The notes under the pieces were generated by a model, which was not told the DNA's origin, searched no databases, and was given only the letters and a program-made list of their open reading frames with translations. DNA of 64,000 nt from Amycolatopsis granulosa. GTDB lineage: Bacteria; Actinomycetota; Actinomycetes; Mycobacteriales; Pseudonocardiaceae. The stretch covers positions 1,798,001-1,862,000 of the forward strand of contig NZ_JAANOV010000001.1 in the NCBI RefSeq assembly GCF_011758745.1, in the 5' to 3' direction. How positions within the stretch are numbered: position 1 is the first letter of the stretch; the number at the start of each line of letters is the position of its first letter. The position numbers and the translations under genes were made by a program. This document shows, piece after piece, positions 63,164-64,000 of the stretch.

Positions 63164-64000
63164 GCCAGGGCCTCCGCGACGGGACCGAGCGCGAGCGCGG
63201 GGACGAACGTCAGCGCCGCGACGAGGACGATGGTGCCGGTGAGCACCGAGCCGAACAGCGGCCCGGTCGTGGGCAGCGTGCCCGCGGTCCGCGGCACCTT
63301 CTGCTGGGCCGCGAGCGACCCGGCCAGGCACAGCACCGCGATGATCGGCACGAACCGGCCGACCAGCATCGCCACCGACAGCGAAGACTGGAACCACCCG
63401 CTGGTGGCGGTGAGGCCGCCGAACGCGCTGCCGTTGTTGTTGCCGGTCGAGGTGTAGGCGTAGAGCACTTCGGACAGTCCGTGCGGCCCGCTGTTGCCCA
63501 TCGCCGCCGCGGTGCCCGGCACGAGCAGGGCGGCGCCGGTCCCGAGCAGGACGACCGCCGGCATCGCCAGCATCGCGATCGCCGAAGCGGTGACCTCGCG
63601 CCTGCCGAGCTTCTTGCCCAGGTACTCCGGGGTGCGCCCGACCATCAGGCCGGCCAGGAACATCGCGATGATCGCCATCACCAGGATGCTGTACAGGCCG
63701 GTGCCGACCCCGCCGGGCGAGAGCTCGCCGAACAGCATGTGCAGCAGCGGCATCCCGCCGCCCAGCCCGCTGAAACTGTCGTGCATCGCGTTGACCGCGC
63801 CGGTCGAGGTGCCGGTGGTGCTGGTGGCGAACAACGCGGACGAGCCGATGCCGAACCGCTGTTCCTTGCCCTCCAGGCCCGCCCCGGCCAGCAGGGCGGC
63901 GGGACCGTTCGGATGCGCCTCGGCCCACCAGGTCACGGCCAGCACGAACGTCCACAGCAGACCCATCACCGACAGCAGCACGTACCCCTGCCGCGGATTG
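63160..64000 (-). CDS. kdpA: Potassium-transporting ATPase subunit A (5' part beyond window)
   Basis: C-terminal about 280 residues of KdpA; the reading frame stays open to the window edge, so the first half is missing. Recognised by [20 protein letters not shown] and the selectivity-filter-like element [12 protein letters not shown], plus [19 protein letters not shown]. KdpA is the K+ channel-like subunit. First gene of the kdpABCDE operon; its promoter lies outside the window. Confidence 0.93.
   Translation of the reverse strand, partial: NPRQGYVLLSVMGLLWTFVLAVTWWAEAHPNGPAALLAGAGLEGKEQRFGIGSSALFATSTTGTSTGAVNAMHDSFSGLGGGMPLLHMLFGELSPGGVGTGLYSILVMAIIAMFLAGLMVGRTPEYLGKKLGRREVTASAIAMLAMPAVVLLGTGAALLVPGTAAAMGNSGPHGLSEVLYAYTSTGNNNGSAFGGLTATSGWFQSSLSVAMLVGRFVPIIAVLCLAGSLAAQQKVPRTAGTLPTTGPLFGSVLTGTIVLVAALTFVPALALGPVAEALA

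Overview
The window is GC-rich actinobacterial chromosome. Gene content and order point to the Pseudonocardiaceae (Amycolatopsis-like). The minus-strand backbone rnhB / DUF2469 / yraN / yifB / dprA / xerC / rpsB / tsf / pyrH / frr / cdsA, with lepB, rplS, trmD, rimM, khpA and rpsP beside it, is the order known from Mycobacterium. A WhiG-type sigma factor and GlnR-like and DasR-like sites fit a soil actinomycete. The family-level assignment is inference; no rRNA or tRNA gene is present to confirm it.

Layout. 1-0.9 kb: the end of a VOC-fold gene and a small cupin gene with a probable leaderless, operator-overlapped promoter. 0.9-5 kb: cdsA, frr, pyrH, tsf, rpsB on the minus strand. 5.4-12.7 kb: a secreted M23 peptidase on the plus strand facing whiG, xerC, dprA, yifB, yraN, DUF2469 and rnhB on the minus strand; two pairs of DnaA-box 9-mers lie in intergenic DNA here. 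12.7-20.6 kb: lepB, rplS, trmD, rimM, khpA, rpsP, two CPBP-family membrane proteins, an amidohydrolase and ffh. 21.1-25.2 kb: amt, glnB, glnD, headed by GlnR-like half-sites. 25.3-40.8 kb: a mostly catabolic block with an RlmA-type methyltransferase coupled to a FhuF-like protein, hydrolases, a possible thiamine-binding/HTH fusion, a TetR gene with a frameshifted oxidoreductase, a four-gene xanthine dehydrogenase / 8-oxoguanine deaminase operon with divergent pucR, a dehalogenase-like hydrolase, and malate synthase with a divergent IclR regulator. 41-42.5 kb: ftsY. 42.5-52.1 kb: anmK with a sodium:solute symporter, a secreted GH172-type (DUF2961) enzyme, and an amidase / SnoaL-like / NCS1-permease operon. 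52.4-56.4 kb: smc and acyP. 56.6-57.3 kb: a membrane-anchored Ser/Pro-rich protein. 57.3-64 kb: kdpEDCBA, with kdpA cut by the window end.

How it fits together. In Mycobacterium the genes ffh, glnD, glnB, amt, ftsY, smc and acyP are contiguous. Here the same genes keep order and strand, but the block is opened twice, by about 16 kb between amt and ftsY and about 10 kb between ftsY and smc. The inserted genes serve nitrogen and purine salvage, glyoxylate metabolism and possibly cell-wall recycling.

The most interesting candidate system is at 42.5-48.4 kb. AnmK and its coupled transporter are headed by a near-perfect DasR-type (dre) operator that overlaps the -10 element. A related site lies just upstream of the secreted GH172-type enzyme that converges on them. 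Together they could form a DasR-controlled unit for recovering cell-wall sugars. Other points of note are an NCS1 permease with a Cys/His-rich tail, a decayed TetR fragment, and a strong twin-hairpin element upstream of ffh.
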